From positions 93,672 to 157,671 of the forward strand of contig NZ_KE384555.1 in assembly GCF_000426705.1 (NCBI RefSeq): DNA of 64,000 nt, in the 5' to 3' direction. The translations under genes were made by a program, and so were the position numbers. The notes under the pieces are model-generated. The model saw only the letters and a list, made by a program, of their open reading frames with translations. It was not told the DNA's origin and made no database searches. How positions within the stretch are numbered: the first letter of the stretch is position 1; every line of letters starts with the position of its first letter. This document shows, piece after piece, positions 61,428-64,000 of the stretch. The stretch comes from Spirochaeta cellobiosiphila DSM 17781 (lineage in GTDB: Bacteria > Spirochaetota > Spirochaetia > DSM-17781).

Positions 61428-62375
61428 ATGAAAAGGTCTATGATATTTTCGTTTTAGAGACTAATTAATATCTAGATTTTTGAAGCCTGTAATATTTTCT
61501 TCATTTATATCCAAAGTTTTTTAGATCCACACTCGTTACTTCTTTATATATAGAGTTTATATATCTTTTTAAGATCTATAGAGACAGCCTTCTTGTCTTG
61601 TTATCAAAAAAAACTACATCATCTACAATTTTTTATAGGAGTTACAACTTCTGTCATGTTCACTAAGACTAAAACGATACTCCATCATATTAGTAGATTT
61701 TTTATAATATCAGTTTATTTTACTTCGTAACAACATTTCTATTTGAGATAATCTATTCCTTCATGCTAGAGACTCGATAGGAAAACAGGGAAATTTGTCT
61801 GTATATAATTACTTCATACAATGAAAGAATCCAGTTCTTTACCAATAGACATCCTTGATATAGCCAATTACACTTGTCCAACAAGAACAAAAAAGAAGAA
61901 GCAAGAAGCCCCACTGACTTTTTAACTAATTTTCTGAATCCTGAAATATAGTTTCTCTTCTAGTGATACAAAGATAAATATTAATAGCTACACAATAAAT
62001 TATCCTTACACTACTAATCTTTGGGATTGAAAACAGTGTATAAAGAATATACTTTTGCAAATAACGCCATTCTTGTGTATTTGTTTTAATGTTGGCGAAT
62101 TGATAGTTACCATTGAACAACCTTTGAAATTGTAATGTTAAGGGCAAAGCATTATAATTTTACACTCGTTAGCAATTGATATTTTATTTCGTTTTTTATT
62201 ATTTACTTTTAAAGGTAAATTTCCTACTTATGATCTACTATATAATGATCACCAATACCACAAAGATGTCCTTTGTACCTCAGGCAAATACTATTAAAAT
62301 GACAGATTGTTTAAATAACTATTGCTTTTTTTAAAACAGACTATTAACATGGGAAAAATTTTTAAGGAATTAAAT
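61428..62375. other. about 950-nt AT-rich gene-free stretch
   Basis: No ORF with both a ribosome site and a plausible protein was found on either strand. Short frames (34 residues from 61821; 24 from 61656 after TAGGAG) look random. The region just before 62376 (from about 62337) resembles the leaders of the next two lipoprotein genes. It may hold decayed sequence or an unrecognised small RNA. Confidence 0.5.
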
Positions 62376-63092
62376 ATGAAAAAACTATTCTTATTAGGAC
62401 TATTTTCTTTTTTTCTTATTGTTGGATGCGATATTGTAAACGATAACACTGATAAAGCAAACGACAACCCTGATAAAATAACCACTGACGACGACAAAAT
62501 AACCACTGACGACGACAAAATAACCACTGACGACGACAAAGTAACCACTGACGATGACAAAGCAACCACTGACGATGACAAAGCAACCACTGACGATGAC
62601 AAAGCAACCACTGACGATGACAAAGCAACCACTGACGATGACAAAGTAAGCGACGATGATGATAAAATCGTCTACGATTATAGCTATGTTGGAACTTGGA
62701 CTCATTCATATACAGTTGAAGATGAATATGGAACAGAGTATATTTCTTCAAAGCTGATTTTAACAAAAACTACTTTTGAACAAAACTATAGCTATAAATA
62801 TATACTCAAAGATGGGTATGTAGATGAAGATTCGGGTAAATCATCGGGAACTATTCAAAATTTAGGAAACTACAAACTAAGACAAATACTTGTTAAATCT
62901 GAAATTGATGGTACTATGTACGACGTAAGTAATGAGAGTGTATATAGATCTGCATATGAAAAGGAAAATGGAACTCAAACAGATTCTGACTGGGCAGAGA
63001 TCTATCAAGACGATACATCACCAGATGATTTAAAATACTCCGTTTCTGGCAACAAAATGACAGTTGGAGAAATTGTATATACTAGACAATAG
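62376..63092 (+). CDS. lipoprotein with DDDK-TT repeats, tandem family copy 1
   Basis: 238 residues. Lipobox LIVGC puts the lipidated cysteine at 18. Residues 35-90 are eight perfect-length heptads of the ITTDDDK type (I changes to V or A), making a very acidic stalk. Residues about 98-238 are the conserved family domain (YSYVGTWT, KLILTKTTF, SGTIQNLGNYKLRQIL, GTMYDVSNES, VSGNKMTV). AAGGAA precedes the ATG at 62376; the upstream in-frame ATG at 62322 lacks support because the signal peptide begins at 62376. Probably surface or periplasmic. Function unknown; Ca binding by the Asp stalk is possible. Confidence 0.8.
   Translation: MKKLFLLGLFSFFLIVGCDIVNDNTDKANDNPDKITTDDDKITTDDDKITTDDDKVTTDDDKATTDDDKATTDDDKATTDDDKATTDDDKVSDDDDKIVYDYSYVGTWTHSYTVEDEYGTEYISSKLILTKTTFEQNYSYKYILKDGYVDEDSGKSSGTIQNLGNYKLRQILVKSEIDGTMYDVSNESVYRSAYEKENGTQTDSDWAEIYQDDTSPDDLKYSVSGNKMTVGEIVYTRQ
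62478..62645 (+). repeat. 8 x 21-bp coding tandem repeat
   Basis: Eight in-frame 21-nt units encode (I/V/A)TTDDDK. The first three are identical apart from none, the next switch GAC to GAT and ATA to GTA/GCA, so the array grew by stepwise duplication. Copy-number change keeps the frame. Confidence 0.95.
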
Positions 63093-63109
63093 TATTTTTG
63101 ATATCAATA

Positions 63110-63137
63110 CTTCCTTGCCAATGCAAGGGAGTCTTTC
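63110..63137 (+). terminator. terminator after lipoprotein copy 1
   Basis: CTTCCTTG-CCAATG-CAAGGGAG hairpin followed by TCTTTC. The same element follows copy 2. Confidence 0.55.
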
Positions 63138-63220
63138 AATTACTTAGAAGTAAACACTATATTTCTATGATTTCCATTAAACGTGACTATTACCATTGGA
63201 ATTTTTTTAAGGAATTAAAT

Positions 63221-63748
63221 ATGAAAAAACTATTCTTATTAGGACTATTTTCTTTTTTTCTTTTTGTTGGATGCAATATTATAAACGATGACAACGACGG
63301 CGATGATAAGGATTATAGCTATGTTGGAACTTGGACTGCTTCATCTACAGAGAAAGATGGCGATGGGACTAAGTATCATTCTTATAAATTAATTTTAACA
63401 AAAACTACTTTTGTAAATGAGTCTAACTACAGACGTGTAGAAAATGACGGTTCTGTTACAGATGAAGATTCGGATAAATCATTGGGAACTATTCAAAATT
63501 TAGGAGACTACACACTAAGACAAATACTTCTTAAACAGGAAATGGATGGAACTATGTATGACGTAAGTAATGAGAGCGCATTTAGATCTGCATATGAAAA
63601 GGACCATGGGGAACCTCGAACAGATTCTGAGTGGGTACCGATCTATAAAAGCTATACATCACCAAATGATGTTAAATACTCTATTTCTGGTAACAAAATG
63701 ACAGTTTCTGGCCATGATAACACACCATTCGTATATACTAAACAATAG
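63221..63748 (+). CDS. lipoprotein, tandem family copy 2 without repeats
   Basis: 175 residues. The first 18 residues match copy 1 almost exactly (lipobox LFVGC). The DDDK array is replaced by a short NDDNDGDDKD. The rest matches copy 1 domain by domain (YVGTWTASSTEKDGDGTKYHS, KLILTKTTF, LGTIQNLGDYTLRQILLKQ, SISGNKMTVSG). AAGGAA lies 7 nt before the ATG; the longer frame to 63098 is the duplicated leader. About 42 bp of upstream sequence is shared with copies 1 and 3. Confidence 0.82.
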   Translation: MKKLFLLGLFSFFLFVGCNIINDDNDGDDKDYSYVGTWTASSTEKDGDGTKYHSYKLILTKTTFVNESNYRRVENDGSVTDEDSDKSLGTIQNLGDYTLRQILLKQEMDGTMYDVSNESAFRSAYEKDHGEPRTDSEWVPIYKSYTSPNDVKYSISGNKMTVSGHDNTPFVYTKQ

Positions 63749-63765
63749 TATTTTTGAGACTGAAC

Positions 63766-63792
63766 CTCCCTTGCCAAGACAAGGGAGTCTTT
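63766..63792 (+). terminator. terminator after lipoprotein copy 2
   Basis: CTCCCTTG-CCAAGA-CAAGGGAG perfect 8-bp stem, then TCTTTC. Confidence 0.6.
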
Positions 63793-63890
63793 CAATTACT
63801 TAGAAGTTTAAACAGAGAAGTAAACACTATAGTTATATGATTTTCATTAAACAAACTATTACCATTGGAAAAATTTTTTAGGAATTAAAT

Positions 63891-64000
63891 ATGAAAAAAC
63901 TATTGTTATTAGGACTATTTTCTTTTTTTCTTATTGTTGGATGCGATATTATAAACGATAACACTGATAAAGCAAACGACAACCCAGATAAAATAACCAC
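63891..64000 (+). CDS. lipoprotein, tandem family copy 3, 5' end only
   Basis: The first 36 residues are visible before the window ends. Signal peptide and lipobox (LIVGC) are near-identical to copy 1, and the sequence then reads NTDKANDNPDKITT, so this copy again enters the DDDK-TT repeat region. AGGAA precedes the ATG. Its upstream sequence repeats the 63140-63220 leader with small insertions. Confidence 0.85.
   Translation, partial: MKKLLLLGLFSFFLIVGCDIINDNTDKANDNPDKIT

Noticed and set aside
61656..61730. 24-residue frame after TAGGAG
   Set aside because: Ribosome site too far (about 14 nt) and no conserved feature.
61821..61925. 34-residue frame MKESSSLPIDILDIANY
   Set aside because: No ribosome site and no recognisable protein.
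61926..62147. Minus-strand 73-residue frame
   Set aside because: AT-rich random composition, no ribosome site, no family resemblance.
62478..62645. CRISPR-like periodic repeat
   Set aside because: Units are contiguous 21-mers without spacers and lie in a coding frame.
62294..62766. Minus-strand frames of repeated VALSSS, CFVIVSG and HRQWLL units
   Set aside because: They are antisense shadows of the 21-bp repeat in the lipoprotein gene.

Overview
The window looks like a chromosomal segment of a free-living, sugar-fermenting spirochaete close to Spirochaeta. This is an inference. It rests on low GC, Gram-negative envelope genes, sugar-binding proteins whose signal peptides end in an AEGQ-type site, a CheX-type phosphatase, many lipoproteins, and surface-repeat proteins like those of Leptospira. 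No phage, plasmid, transposase or CRISPR array is visible.

Layout. 1-4.6 kb: the 5' end of a secreted protein, a palindromic repeat array, a TonB-dependent siderophore-type receptor, and a divergent exbB-exbD-tonB operon. 4.6-11.6 kb: metabolic and accessory genes (DUF523/DUF1722 protein, GNAT acetyltransferase, EamA exporter divergent from a MocR regulator, gluconate 5-dehydrogenase-like SDR, a lipoprotein, an old-yellow-enzyme reductase). 11.6-16.7 kb: the most unusual locus. It holds an ECF sigma factor, a one-TM anti-sigma-like protein, a secreted caspase-fold protease fused to a long surface-repeat domain, and a divergent surface-repeat paralogue without the protease. 16.7-31.4 kb: a sugar island with two ABC permeases, two paralogous binding proteins sharing upstream motifs, an 1140-residue GH94-like protein, a ROK regulator, an AraC regulator and xylBA. 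No ABC ATPase is present, so the transporter probably borrows one from elsewhere.

31.4-39.4 kb: a NarL-type two-component pair divergent from a TolC/adaptor/RND efflux operon that ends in a small PII-like gene. 39.4-44.9 kb: DJ-1/PfpI protein, topB coupled to a one-POTRA outer-membrane protein, trhO, and a thioesterase-like gene. 45-48.4 kb: a large receiver-PAS-kinase, a stand-alone receiver and cheX. 48.5-58.5 kb: a phosphofructokinase of mixed donor signature, an OmpA-like protein, femAB-like and metG, hflKC, an HD-GYP response regulator and a TrhP-like U32 protein. 58.5-61.4 kb: a Cache-GGDEF cyclase, a kinase with a degenerate receiver, and tRNA-Pro(GGG). 61.4-64 kb: a gene-free stretch, then a tandem family of lipoproteins that carry or lack a 21-bp coding repeat; the third copy runs off the edge.

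Several genes (82-residue protein at 40322, topB, trhO, the 45046 kinase, the 49686 OmpA-like gene, and perhaps mocR) have no Shine-Dalgarno but have a -10-like hexamer just before the start codon, which suggests leaderless transcripts. Starts were moved where the Shine-Dalgarno or family length favoured another codon; these are stated per gene.
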